A stretch of DNA of 64,000 nucleotides from Sporofaciens musculi (GTDB lineage: Bacteria > Bacillota > Clostridia > Lachnospirales > Lachnospiraceae), in the NCBI RefSeq assembly GCF_009830285.1, contig NZ_WUQX01000003.1, forward strand, positions 186,001-250,000. The letters run 5' to 3'. Under the pieces are notes generated by a model that was not told the DNA's origin, did no database searches, and was given only the letters and a program-made list of their open reading frames with translations. The translations under genes were made by a program, and so were the position numbers. Shown piece by piece: positions 26,962-35,415 of this stretch; the first letter of the stretch is position 1, and each line of letters starts with the position of its first letter.

Positions 26962-27767
26962 GACTCTGCCTCCTTTGCGTATTCACCGGTCAGATTGAAA
27001 TTGTGCTGCATGGGTCCTCGGCCCTTCCCCAGGTTCAGCATGGCATTAAGCGCGCCGGAGATGTATTCTTTGGACCGCCGGATGGATGTGGGCAGGTCAA
27101 ATCCCTTGGCCAGATTTGCCGCTATGGCGCTGGACAACGTACAGCCGGTTCCATGGGTATTGGAATTATCAATGTGAGTTCCGTAGAACCATGTCCCCGC
27201 GCCATCCGCATAGAGGTAGTCATTGGCGTCGTTGATGTTGTGCCCGCCCTTGAGCAGGACCGCGCATCCATAGGCGCCGCTGATCTGTCTGGCCGCGGCT
27301 TCAATATCCTCCTGGCTTTGAATGGCCATGCCAGACAGGATCTCTGCCTCCGGGATATTGGGCGTAGCCACAGCCGCCAGGGGGAGCAGGCAGGTTTTCA
27401 GTGTATCCACCGCCACTTCGGAAATCAGCCGGTCGCCGCTGGTAGCCACCATTACCGGGTCCACCACAACGTTCCCCGCCTGATAGAAGCGCAGCCGTTC
27501 TGCAATCTTCTCAATCAGTCCGCAGGAGGCCACCATACCGATCTTCGCCGCATCGGGCGGGATGTCCTCAAATACCGCGTCAATCTGCTGTCCGAGAAAA
27601 TCGGGCGTCATCTCTACAATTTCTCTTACACCGGTGGTATTCTGCGCTACCAGCGCCGTAATGGCGCTCATGGCGAAAACACCGTTCATGGTCATCGTTT
27701 TCAGATCGGCCTGAATCCCGGCGCCTCCGCTAGGGTCTGTCCCAGCGATTGATAATACTGTTCTCAT
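26958..27767 (-). CDS. thiD: HMP/HMP-phosphate kinase
   Basis: 269 residues. The N-terminus SIAGTDPSGGAGIQADLKTM is the ThiD fingerprint. Further motifs are VDPVMVATSGDRLI and HGTGCTLSSAIAANLAKG, the anion hole with the catalytic Cys region. It phosphorylates HMP twice to HMP-PP, the pyrimidine substrate of ThiE. It overlaps tenA by four bases. Base composition is clearly richer in G+C than in neighbouring operons, as for the whole thi block. Confidence 0.97.
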   Translation of the reverse strand: MRTVLSIAGTDPSGGAGIQADLKTMTMNGVFAMSAITALVAQNTTGVREIVEMTPDFLGQQIDAVFEDIPPDAAKIGMVASCGLIEKIAERLRFYQAGNVVVDPVMVATSGDRLISEVAVDTLKTCLLPLAAVATPNIPEAEILSGMAIQSQEDIEAAARQISGAYGCAVLLKGGHNINDANDYLYADGAGTWFYGTHIDNSNTHGTGCTLSSAIAANLAKGFDLPTSIRRSKEYISGALNAMLNLGKGRGPMQHNFNLTGEYAKEAES

Positions 27768-27861
27768 TGCTATCTCTCCTTTGCATTATTTTTATTAAGC
27801 GACGGAAAGTGGTGCCCCCGATCCGCCGCTTGAAGCTTTCGGATGTCAGGAAGTAAATTCC

Positions 27862-28521
27862 TTAAACCGGAAGGAGCTTCTGAAGTTTATCCAGCTGCGC
27901 CAAGTCTTTCAGGTATACATCGGACAGAACGCGGATTTCTTCCTGATTCTTTTCATGGCTGTCACAGACCGCCGCCACAGGGAACCCGGCTTCTTTCGCC
28001 GCTTTGATGGCATAGAGCGCGTCATCAAACACAACCGTCTCTGACTTTTCTGTTCCCAGGAAGCGAAGTGCCGCCTCAAAGATATCCGGCTCATCCTTGC
28101 CGTGTCCCACTTCATTGCAGGTGAAAATCTCGCCAAAATAAGACAGCGCTTTGCACCGCTTCAGAGCGGCCTCCACCAGATACCGGTCAGTGGCAGTGGC
28201 GATACACAGCTTGACGCCGCTTGCCCTAAACCGCTTAAGCAGCTCCTCCACCCCCGGTTTCAGCGGAACCTCAAAACAGTAATACCGCTCCAACATGGCG
28301 TTGACCCCATCCATGATCTCATCAATACCAAGCTTCACGCCATACTCGGTCTGATAGTAGCGGGCCGCCTGGCGCAGGCTCATATTCTTAAACACCTCGT
28401 TCAGATTCTCTTTCGGCTCATATCCGATAGAGCGCAGATAAGTCTCTCCGATGGTGTCCCAGATAAACATGGAGTCCAACAGCGTGCCGTCCACATCAAA
28501 AATCGCGCCGCGAATCCTCAT
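27862..28521 (-). CDS. HAD-family phosphatase in thiamine operon
   Basis: 219 residues with the HAD motif I DVDGTLLDS (nucleophile Asp), a helical cap, motif II in CIATATDR and motif III/IV in HGKDEPDIFEAA and VVFDDALYAI. It resembles beta-phosphoglucomutase-like HAD-IA enzymes. Its place between thiE and thiD, with a four-base overlap with thiE, makes a role as a thiamine-phosphate phosphatase attractive, but that is inference from context. Confidence 0.88.
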   Translation of the reverse strand: MRIRGAIFDVDGTLLDSMFIWDTIGETYLRSIGYEPKENLNEVFKNMSLRQAARYYQTEYGVKLGIDEIMDGVNAMLERYYCFEVPLKPGVEELLKRFRASGVKLCIATATDRYLVEAALKRCKALSYFGEIFTCNEVGHGKDEPDIFEAALRFLGTEKSETVVFDDALYAIKAAKEAGFPVAAVCDSHEKNQEEIRVLSDVYLKDLAQLDKLQKLLPV

Positions 28522-29159
28522 GCCCTCACCATCCCCTCTGCCAACAGGCGAAGCTTTCGGCAGGTATCCTCAATATCCTCCGCCGAAAAAATGGCTGATA
28601 CCAGGGCCACACCGTCCACACCGCTGCCGGACAGCTTAAGAAGGTTGCCCCGGTTAATGCCTCCGATGGCCACAACGGGCACGTCAACCGCATCGCAGAT
28701 GGCGCGTAAGGTCTCATTCGTCATCTGATCCACATCTGTCTTCGTGCTTGTGGGGAACACCGCCCCCAGACCCAGATAGTCCGCACCGTTCCGAACAGCC
28801 CGTCGTGCTTCTTCCACCGTATGGACAGAGACACCCAGGAGCATAGCGTCCCCCACCCGGCGGCGAACCTCGCCCGCCGCCATGTCCTCCTGGCCCACAT
28901 GGATACCGTCCGCCTGGCAGGCGATGGCGACGTCCACATTGTCATTCACAATGAACGGCACGCCATACCGGTGGCACAGGGCACAGATATCTTTGGCCTC
29001 CTGAAGAAACGCCGTCTCATCCATCTCTTTCTCCCGCAGCTGCACACAAGTCACACCGCCCTTCAATGCCGCCTCCACCTGCTCACAGAGCGTCTGTTCC
29101 CCTGTCCAGGCCCGGTCAGTAACGGCATAGAGCAGCATATAGCGTTTATCGCACTTCAT
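28518..29159 (-). CDS. thiE: Thiamine-phosphate synthase
   Basis: 213 residues with a TIM-barrel fold. The N-terminal VTDRAWTGEQTL, VQLREKEMDE and FIVNDNVDVA motifs, HVGQEDM and the phosphate-binding VVAIGGINRGN loop are all in the usual order. It joins HMP-PP with hydroxyethylthiazole phosphate. The gene overlaps thiM by 14 bases and the phosphatase by four. Confidence 0.97.
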   Translation of the reverse strand: MKCDKRYMLLYAVTDRAWTGEQTLCEQVEAALKGGVTCVQLREKEMDETAFLQEAKDICALCHRYGVPFIVNDNVDVAIACQADGIHVGQEDMAAGEVRRRVGDAMLLGVSVHTVEEARRAVRNGADYLGLGAVFPTSTKTDVDQMTNETLRAICDAVDVPVVAIGGINRGNLLKLSGSGVDGVALVSAIFSAEDIEDTCRKLRLLAEGMVRA

Positions 29160-29967
29160 AATTTGCTCCTTTCTCCAACCTTGCAGGAGTCAGGCGGTAC
29201 ATGGCGTCGATGATATAGTTCCGATAGGAAGCGTTGCCGTCCAGTTCGGTCATACGCCTGTGGGCAATCTCCCCGCACAGACCCATGGCGCACACGGCTG
29301 CGGCTGCCGCCTCAAGGGGATGCTCCGGGTTGGCGGTGACAAAGGCCGCCGTCAGGATGGAAAGCTGGCAGCCGGTCCCGGTAATAGAAGACATCTCCGG
29401 ATGGCCGTTGCGGATACAGAATGCCCGCTCTTTGTCCGCCACGATATCAATGGCTCCGGTGACAGCAATAACCGCCCCGGTGCGCCGGGCCAGTTCCCTG
29501 GCAAAGGATACCGCCCCGTCCAGATTGTCTTCTGTCACCCTGTCCGCCACGTCGGCATCCACCCCTTTGGTGGTGCCGCTGCCGTAAGCCAGCGTCTTCA
29601 TCTCCGAGATGTTGCCCCGGATTACCGTAAGCTTTAGCTCCTCAAGCAGCCGAAGTGCCGTATCCGTCCGCAGCGCGGAGGCCCCAGCTCCCACCGGATC
29701 CAGCACCACAGGATGCCTCAGCTCGTTGGCACGCTTCCCGGCAGCAAGCATAACCGGGATGGTGCGCTGATTCAGTGTGCCGATGTTGATAGCCAGCCCT
29801 TTGCAGATGCCGGTGATTTCCACGGCATCCTCCGGGTCATCTGCCATAATGGGTGAGCCGCCGCAGGCCAGCAGCATATTGGCACAGTCGTTGACGGTGA
29901 CATAGTTGGTGATACAATGAACCAGGGGTGACTTCCCCCGTACATTTTCAAAAATCTGTTCAAACAT
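29146..29967 (-). CDS. thiM: Hydroxyethylthiazole kinase
   Basis: 273 residues from the ATG at 29967 with AAAGGAG nine bases upstream; the open frame extends to 30072 but that part lies in the riboswitch terminator. Motifs include SPLVHCITNYVTVNDCAN near the start, VVLDPVGAGAS and SITGTGCQLS. It phosphorylates the thiazole alcohol for ThiE. Genes for de novo thiamine synthesis (thiC, thiG, thiS) are absent here, so this is a salvage route. Confidence 0.96.
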   Translation of the reverse strand: MFEQIFENVRGKSPLVHCITNYVTVNDCANMLLACGGSPIMADDPEDAVEITGICKGLAINIGTLNQRTIPVMLAAGKRANELRHPVVLDPVGAGASALRTDTALRLLEELKLTVIRGNISEMKTLAYGSGTTKGVDADVADRVTEDNLDGAVSFARELARRTGAVIAVTGAIDIVADKERAFCIRNGHPEMSSITGTGCQLSILTAAFVTANPEHPLEAAAAAVCAMGLCGEIAHRRMTELDGNASYRNYIIDAMYRLTPARLEKGANYEVR

Positions 29968-30070
29968 AGTATGATACTCCTTTGTAAAATGAGAAAAAAC
30001 ATCCCTGCATGGCGGCGCTTTCCCGGTTGATGGCAGGCCGATATTGTCTGCCTGGCTGCTAAAACTCAAC

Positions 30071-30105
30071 AAAAAACAGGAGACATCTGCATAGCATGCC
30101 CCCTG
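30071..30105 (-). terminator. Riboswitch-controlled intrinsic terminator
   Basis: A ten-base-pair stem (30096-30105 with 30077-30086, two G-U pairs) and nine-base loop, followed on the minus strand by TTTTTT. It lies between the TPP aptamer and thiM, so thiamine pyrophosphate binding should favour this structure and stop transcription. Confidence 0.85.
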
Positions 30106-30109
30106 AAAA

Positions 30110-30210
30110 AGTACCGATCTCCACGACTTCCTCCGGCGGCATTATCCGCATCAGGTTCAAGGGTCGAAGGTCTACCTTCCTCTCAGCCTGTCACACAAGC
30201 TCCCCTGTTT
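30110..30210 (-). promoter_or_regulatory. TPP (THI-box) riboswitch
   Basis: On the minus strand the sequence has the conserved GGGGAGC, GCTGAGAGG, CCCTTGAACCTGAT and GGATAATGCC blocks in the right order and spacing. It governs the thiM-thiE-HAD-thiD-tenA operon. Confidence 0.96.
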
Positions 30211-30334
30211 ATTTTGTTATAGGAATTATATCATTCCATTTATTGCTTTGCAAGTGACTGTCTTAAGAAAAATGAATTTTATGTGAAGCCTATCTGCCTA
30301 TCTTAAGCGACAGCTTCATGAAATAGACAAGCCC

Positions 30335-30361
30335 AAAAGAAGGGCTAAAAGCCCTTCTTTT
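30335..30361. terminator. Strong intrinsic terminator
   Basis: An eleven-base-pair stem (AAAAGAAGGGC/GCCCTTCTTTT) with a five-base loop. It serves minus-strand transcripts arriving from the ABC operon and insulates the thiamine riboswitch. Confidence 0.85.
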
Positions 30362-30459
30362 CACCATAATATTTTCAATTCAATTCTCTTCAAATTCTCA
30401 TTTGATTCCACAAAAGTACTACTGTCCGCAACATTGTTAACTTGTTTACTAGTTACAGA
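30361..30459 (-). other. Peptide-like frame with a strong ribosome binding site but no start codon
   Basis: A 32-codon open stretch reading SVTSKQVNNVADSS and ending NLKRIELKILW, then a stop that overlaps the terminator. GGAAGGAGG lies a few bases upstream, yet the triplets after it (TTT ATC TGT or GGT TTA TCT) give no usable start. Either a start codon was lost or damaged, or this is a fortuitous frame. The layout (ribosome site, about 30 codons, terminator) is that of a small peptide gene. The rest of 30462-30776 is AT-rich and shows nothing I can name. Confidence 0.35.
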
Positions 30460-30776
30460 TAAACCTCCTTCCTATTTTTTATGTTTTCCCTCCTTTTCTC
30501 TATAATCTCACAATGCAATATAAAACTTTCCTGTCTCCTAAAAACAAAAAAACTTCACCAAAAAGCAAAGTTATTTCTGTTCCAAACTACATCCAGCATA
30601 AGCTGTCTGCCAAAATTAAAATATTGCATCTATCTAAAGTATAACATGCAAAGCCTCTGATCCGTATGGATTCCTCATACCATACCGGACTATTCTGTAC
30701 CACTTTGACTCCATAAAGAAAAGGCTGGATACATTTTGCATAAATATATACTTTCTTCTCTTAAATTCTCTTTTCA

Positions 30777-31430
30777 TCACCCGTTTATTTCCTGCTTATA
30801 AAATATTCTGCAGCTTATTCTATACATTGTGTAAATCCAGATCGCCGCAATCAAGGGAGACGCACATAAAATTGTAAAAATAAGCTGATCCGTGATTTTC
30901 ACACCGAGCATCATTAATATTTCATACACCATAAAACATATTCCCAAAGGAACAGCAAATGAAATCAGTAAAAGCATACGCCCCTTTTCCGCACCATACT
31001 TAAAGACCAATGGAATAGACATACTTCCGAAAATAACCGAGACGATGAGTCCGACAAATCCCATAAAAAGCATTGTTACTATCCCTTCCATACTTAACGC
31101 CATCTTATGCATAGCCACTCCCCCTGCCACACCAAAAATGGTTCCTACGCAAATACCAGCAATACAGAAAATAATAAGAACAATAAATTTGGCCTTAACT
31201 ATATCTTTTTTACATATCGGCATAACCAAAGCATATTTAGACCATTTACAATGATCATCAAACGTAAACGTTGTTACAATCATCATGCTGCATAACACTC
31301 CTGATGAAATAATATAGCTTTCCACCCCCGAAACCATAATCAAACCAATAGCAAACACCAGTAAGATTAACAGCATCGACTTTGCATTATGACCAATATT
31401 ATATAAATCTTTTAAAATGAGACTCTTCAT
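30777..31430 (-). CDS. ABC-2 family permease
   Basis: 217 residues with six predicted membrane helices and the N-terminus MKSLILKDLYNIGHNAK, followed by FTFDDHCKWSKYALVMPI. This pattern is characteristic of the small ABC2_membrane_5 permeases of Firmicute exporters. It overlaps the ATPase gene upstream by 32 bases. With the AraC-type regulator it forms a three-gene module. The substrate is unknown; self-protection against a peptide is common for such pairs. Confidence 0.88.
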   Translation of the reverse strand: MKSLILKDLYNIGHNAKSMLLILLVFAIGLIMVSGVESYIISSGVLCSMMIVTTFTFDDHCKWSKYALVMPICKKDIVKAKFIVLIIFCIAGICVGTIFGVAGGVAMHKMALSMEGIVTMLFMGFVGLIVSVIFGSMSIPLVFKYGAEKGRMLLLISFAVPLGICFMVYEILMMLGVKITDQLIFTILCASPLIAAIWIYTMYRISCRIFYKQEING

Positions 31431-32286
31431 TTGACTGCTCCCCCTTTACATACATCAAAAGCATATCTTCTATCGATATTGTATCTACCATAGCATTTTT
31501 ATATTTTCTTTTTGCCTTTTCCTTATCCCCAACAAGTATGTTCCATCTGGTCCCATCCTTCCGGCACGCTAAGATATCTGCTTTATCAACTTTCTCAAAC
31601 AAGCCTGACTCACATCGAATTACCCCGTAACCATTGTACAGGTCACTTTTCCTCTTAGAGAAGATAACCCTCCCACGATGAATGAATGTAATATAATCTG
31701 CCACTTTTTCCAGATCTGTAGTAATATGCGACGACATCAAGATGGAACGCCCCTCTTCTTTGACAAATCCTGCAAATATCTCAAGAATATCATCCCGCAT
31801 AACCGGGTCAAGTCCGCTCGTTGCCTCATCCAGAATTAACAACTTCGGCCGATGCGACAATGCAGCAGCAATACTCAATTTCATTTTCATCCCTTTGGAC
31901 AAGGTTTTAATTTCTTTTATCTGTGGAATACTGAAACGCTCCAGGAGATTCTGATATGTAGGGTTATCCCATTGCTTATATGCTGCAGCACAAATTTTTC
32001 CAACTTTTTCTGGTGTCAGTGTCTCGTAAAAATTAATCCCATCAAATACAACGCCTATATTTTCTTTGATCTGTATTGTCGAATCAAGTTCCTTCCCCCA
32101 GAATCTTACTGTTCCCTTATCTTTTTTTATAAGACCCAGAATGGCGTTGATTGTTGTGCTTTTTCCGGCTCCGTTTTCTCCTATTAATCCCATAATGGAA
32201 CCTTTAGGAATTGAAAAGGAAACCTGATCCAGTTTAAAATCCCCATATTTCTTTGTCAAATCCTTAATCTGCAATATTTCATCCAT
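31399..32286 (-). CDS. ABC transporter ATP-binding protein
   Basis: 295 residues with a Walker A (GLIGENGAGKSTTINAI), the signature LSKGMKMKLSIAAAL, a Walker B LLILDEATSGLD and an H-loop MSSHITTDLEKVAD. A C-terminal domain of about 80 residues follows, as in EcsA/YhcH-type exporters. GGAGG lies seven bases before the ATG. It works with the overlapping ABC-2 permease. Confidence 0.94.
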   Translation of the reverse strand: MDEILQIKDLTKKYGDFKLDQVSFSIPKGSIMGLIGENGAGKSTTINAILGLIKKDKGTVRFWGKELDSTIQIKENIGVVFDGINFYETLTPEKVGKICAAAYKQWDNPTYQNLLERFSIPQIKEIKTLSKGMKMKLSIAAALSHRPKLLILDEATSGLDPVMRDDILEIFAGFVKEEGRSILMSSHITTDLEKVADYITFIHRGRVIFSKRKSDLYNGYGVIRCESGLFEKVDKADILACRKDGTRWNILVGDKEKAKRKYKNAMVDTISIEDMLLMYVKGEQSNEESHFKRFI

Positions 32287-32331
32287 GATCTGTCCTCCGT
32301 ATCCAGAAACGACTGGACTTTTCCTTATCTT

Positions 32332-33102
32332 TCATATAATGATAGGAATCCATATCTGGCTTACATAATCCTTATCCTTTGGATTCCCTTCACCATACCA
32401 TTCCACCGCCGGACATTCCCCATATTGGAATGAATGTCTGGGCAGCCATTCCCCTTTTAAATATTTCCATCCATTTTGTATTGCATGCGGTACCTCACCC
32501 CTGCACTCTATAATCGCCCAAGTATGTCCTGATAATTTATATTCAGAAACATTCCGTAATTCATGCCTTATGGATGGACGGACTTCACCCAGCGAAATGC
32601 CTCCTTTGAAATCACTTTCCAGCTGCTGTGACAATACAATCATAACTGAATGCTGCCATTCATTTTTATTATCAGAGACCCCTGCCGGCCAGATCTCTTC
32701 TTTTGTCTGAATATTCCAGGAATACTGCTGTTTTCGTATCTTCTCCATTTGGGGATAAATCTGCAACCTTGTTTCATGCTTCCTTGCCTCTCTCGGTGAA
32801 ACGCCATGAAACCTGCGGAACGCCTTAGTAAAAGAGGTAGGTGATTCATATCCGTATCTATTGCTTACTTCTGCAATCCTAATGCAGCTGCCTTTTAAAT
32901 CATATCCGGCAAATGTAAGCTTACGCAGCCGGATATATTCGGACAGGCTGATTCCGTTTATATAAGAGAATACCTTTTGGAAAAAAGCATAAGAACAACC
33001 GGCAATCTCTTCAATTTCCTTTTCATCTATAGCCCGCTCTCCATAATCCAGGCTACTCTCAATACAACTGATTATTCTCTGTAACTTTTCATCCCACTCC
33101 AT
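32332..33102 (-). CDS. AraC-family regulator with GyrI-like ligand domain
   Basis: 256 residues. The N-terminal part holds two helix-turn-helix motifs of the AraC type (IAGCSYAFFQKVFSYINGIS and VSNRYGYESPTSFTKAFRRF, then GVSPREARK). The C-terminal half resembles the GyrI/effector-binding domain (LSGHTWAIIECRGEVPHAIQ and an EWLPRHSF segment). Such Rob/BmrR-like proteins bind hydrophobic or cationic compounds and induce exporters. It is probably the regulator of the ABC exporter 45 bases downstream. Confidence 0.9.
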   Translation of the reverse strand: MEWDEKLQRIISCIESSLDYGERAIDEKEIEEIAGCSYAFFQKVFSYINGISLSEYIRLRKLTFAGYDLKGSCIRIAEVSNRYGYESPTSFTKAFRRFHGVSPREARKHETRLQIYPQMEKIRKQQYSWNIQTKEEIWPAGVSDNKNEWQHSVMIVLSQQLESDFKGGISLGEVRPSIRHELRNVSEYKLSGHTWAIIECRGEVPHAIQNGWKYLKGEWLPRHSFQYGECPAVEWYGEGNPKDKDYVSQIWIPIII

Positions 33103-33300
33103 ATCATCTCTCTTTCTTTGCCTTACATCTCCCTTTGCTATGCCTGTGCCTTGCCGGCACTGGTTTTAAGCCCCAGAAACGCAATATAAGTTTATCAACC
33201 CTACCTTTCTCCTGCAACAAGGTTGTCCATTTTTGCAGAATGAGGCGCCATATTTGCAGTTAAAGGATCTCCTGCTATCAGGCATTCTATTTTTCTACTT

Positions 33301-34614
33301 TTAATCCTGTGTTGACAATAACAGTACTGCTGTAAATACATCTTTTTCTACTTTACAAGAGAGATAACCCCCATACTTTTCCGCCATCTTATTTACGCTG
33401 CCAATCCCCAGGCCATGCAGACCTTTTTCTTTTTTGGTTGACAGGAGCGTATCCCCCTGCACGGCAATCTCCCCTGAATATCCATTTATAATCCTGAATA
33501 CACAAAACCCTCCGACATCCTGCATAAAAATACGTACCTTCACATATTTCTGTCCCCGACATTCTCCGGCGGCACGCAGCGCATTGTCTAGCAGATTTCC
33601 CAGTATTGCGACCAGATCAATATCGGAAACCATCTCTAATCTTACTCCCGGCTCCACATAAGCATCAAATTCAACCTGGTTCTTTTCCGCCCGTCCTTTT
33701 TTCTCGGATAATATCATGTTCAGTACATGATGGCTGCAGAATATTTCCGTCCCACTGTCCTCTATATGCCCGTTCATCTCCTCCACTGCCTTCATAATAC
33801 TTTTACAGTCGCCCTGCCTTGCAAAATTATGAATCATAGACAGGTAATGGTTCATATTATGAACGAACTCATTATGGCTTCCCTGCACTTCGTCCATCTG
33901 CGTATAATATTTTAAATCTGCCTGCTGTTTTGTAATGAGAATCTGATTTTCCGCATTTTGGTACATTTCTTCCGAATATCTGTTAAATGCATAGAACACA
34001 AGGATATTCCCGGTCAGCAGAAGGCTGAAGCAAACGGTGATCAGTACCTTTACATAGACATTCGTACCAAAATCAAAACCCGAATAGAAAATTCCTGCCA
34101 TGATACCAAAACCGGCCACCGGCAGGCACAGATATTCCAAAAAGATATGATTATCCATCTTCCTCTTTGATGTCCCGATAAACTGTTCTACCAGTACAAA
34201 CATAATATAGGTTAAAAGTTTCAGGGACAGGATCTCCAGATGAACCCCTGACATCAGCATATTCTTCTCATTCGTCTGGTTGAAGATAATTGCAAACAGA
34301 CACTCACTCGCGAATATAATGGAATATGCGACTACGTAGCACAAAACCCTGCTCCCCGTCTTTCCTTCAAATAAAACCATCACAAAGACAAAGCTTATGA
34401 CTATGAACATGACAAGGTTCAGCTCCCGTTTCCCCACCAGATTCACCGCATACAGGCTGAACACCGCCCCTGCATTCGTAAGATAAAGCTTCTTAGGTTC
34501 CAGCGCCCAGGACTTCTTTTCAAAAAAACATTCAAAAAAGGTATAGACAAGATATATCTCCACGATACAGTACACCAGTAATATATATTTATCAATAAAG
34601 TTCATACTATTCAT
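33301..34614 (-). CDS. GHKL sensor kinase, AgrC-like
   Basis: 437 residues from the ATG at 34614, with GGAG just inside the end of the regulator gene. The N-terminal half has about six membrane helices. A cytoplasmic helix bears the phosphoacceptor in FVHNMNHYLSMIH, and the GHKL ATPase domain follows with LGNLLDNALRAA and GLGIGSVNKMAEKYGG. This is the layout of peptide-pheromone receptors (AgrC, PlnB). No agrB or agrD gene is present nearby, so the ligand gene is elsewhere or lost. Confidence 0.92.
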   Translation of the reverse strand: MNSMNFIDKYILLVYCIVEIYLVYTFFECFFEKKSWALEPKKLYLTNAGAVFSLYAVNLVGKRELNLVMFIVISFVFVMVLFEGKTGSRVLCYVVAYSIIFASECLFAIIFNQTNEKNMLMSGVHLEILSLKLLTYIMFVLVEQFIGTSKRKMDNHIFLEYLCLPVAGFGIMAGIFYSGFDFGTNVYVKVLITVCFSLLLTGNILVFYAFNRYSEEMYQNAENQILITKQQADLKYYTQMDEVQGSHNEFVHNMNHYLSMIHNFARQGDCKSIMKAVEEMNGHIEDSGTEIFCSHHVLNMILSEKKGRAEKNQVEFDAYVEPGVRLEMVSDIDLVAILGNLLDNALRAAGECRGQKYVKVRIFMQDVGGFCVFRIINGYSGEIAVQGDTLLSTKKEKGLHGLGIGSVNKMAEKYGGYLSCKVEKDVFTAVLLLSTQD

Positions 34615-34618
34615 AGCA

Positions 34619-35368
34619 TCACTCCATATATTTGCGGCTGACCCATTCTGCAAAATAACTCCGGAATTCCTTTAGCCTGGAGCGGGAAATCGTCAGAATC
34701 GTGCCATCCTTTAATTTCATCTCCCCGTCCGAGCACATCTTGACCACATACCTCAGATTGACAATATAACTGTTATGTGCGTATGCAAACCCAAAGGGGT
34801 GCAGAATCTCATACAGTTCCCCAAGCTTCTGCCTTGTGGTCAGCTTATGTTCAAAAGAATACTCTATCTGTTCCCTGCCCACATGAATCCTACTCCCATG
34901 TTTTGTATTCTCAATATATAATATATCATCCGGAACGAGGGCTACGCTGTTATGGTAATAATTCCCAACAATACAGGGAACATTCTGATTCTCCTTAATC
35001 TGCCTGACCACTGCACACATCTCTGAAATCATCCGTTCCTCAGAATAACTTTTAAGCAGATAACGAAACGGTGTCGCTTTAAACGACTCATCCGTGGGCA
35101 TGTGTACACCTGAGCAGAATACAAGGATACTCCTGGGAAAGACCTCCCGAAACCTTGCCGCCGTTTCATGTCCGTCAAGCCCCTCCATCTGCATGTCCAG
35201 AATCAGCAGATCGCACCTCTTTCTGTTCCGGATTCCCTGCACAAGATCTTCACCTGAATAATACTCGCTAAACAGAATCTCTCCCTTATCCATTCCGCTT
35301 TTTGCCATAACTCCTTTTATATAATCAACAAACGCTCGATCATCATCACAAATTATAATATTATACAT
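34619..35368 (-). CDS. LytTR-family response regulator, AgrA-like
   Basis: 249 residues. The receiver has ICDDD and the phosphoacceptor Asp in LLILDMQMEGLDG. The LytTR DNA-binding domain contains ILYIENTKHGSRIHV, HPFGFAYAHNSYIVN and a closing LTISRSRLKEFRSYFAEW. It lies four bases before the kinase gene. AgrA-type regulators bind paired direct repeats; I saw no clear site upstream. Confidence 0.93.
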   Translation of the reverse strand: MYNIIICDDDRAFVDYIKGVMAKSGMDKGEILFSEYYSGEDLVQGIRNRKRCDLLILDMQMEGLDGHETAARFREVFPRSILVFCSGVHMPTDESFKATPFRYLLKSYSEERMISEMCAVVRQIKENQNVPCIVGNYYHNSVALVPDDILYIENTKHGSRIHVGREQIEYSFEHKLTTRQKLGELYEILHPFGFAYAHNSYIVNLRYVVKMCSDGEMKLKDGTILTISRSRLKEFRSYFAEWVSRKYME

Positions 35369-35415
35369 AATTCCCCTATAATTCCTTACTGAACATCAGA
35401 GGGCTGTTCCCTTAT

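Noticed and set aside
27003-27752. 249-codon plus-strand frame opposite thiD
   Set aside because: A GC-rich mirror frame of thiD; no ribosome binding site and no recognisable domain.
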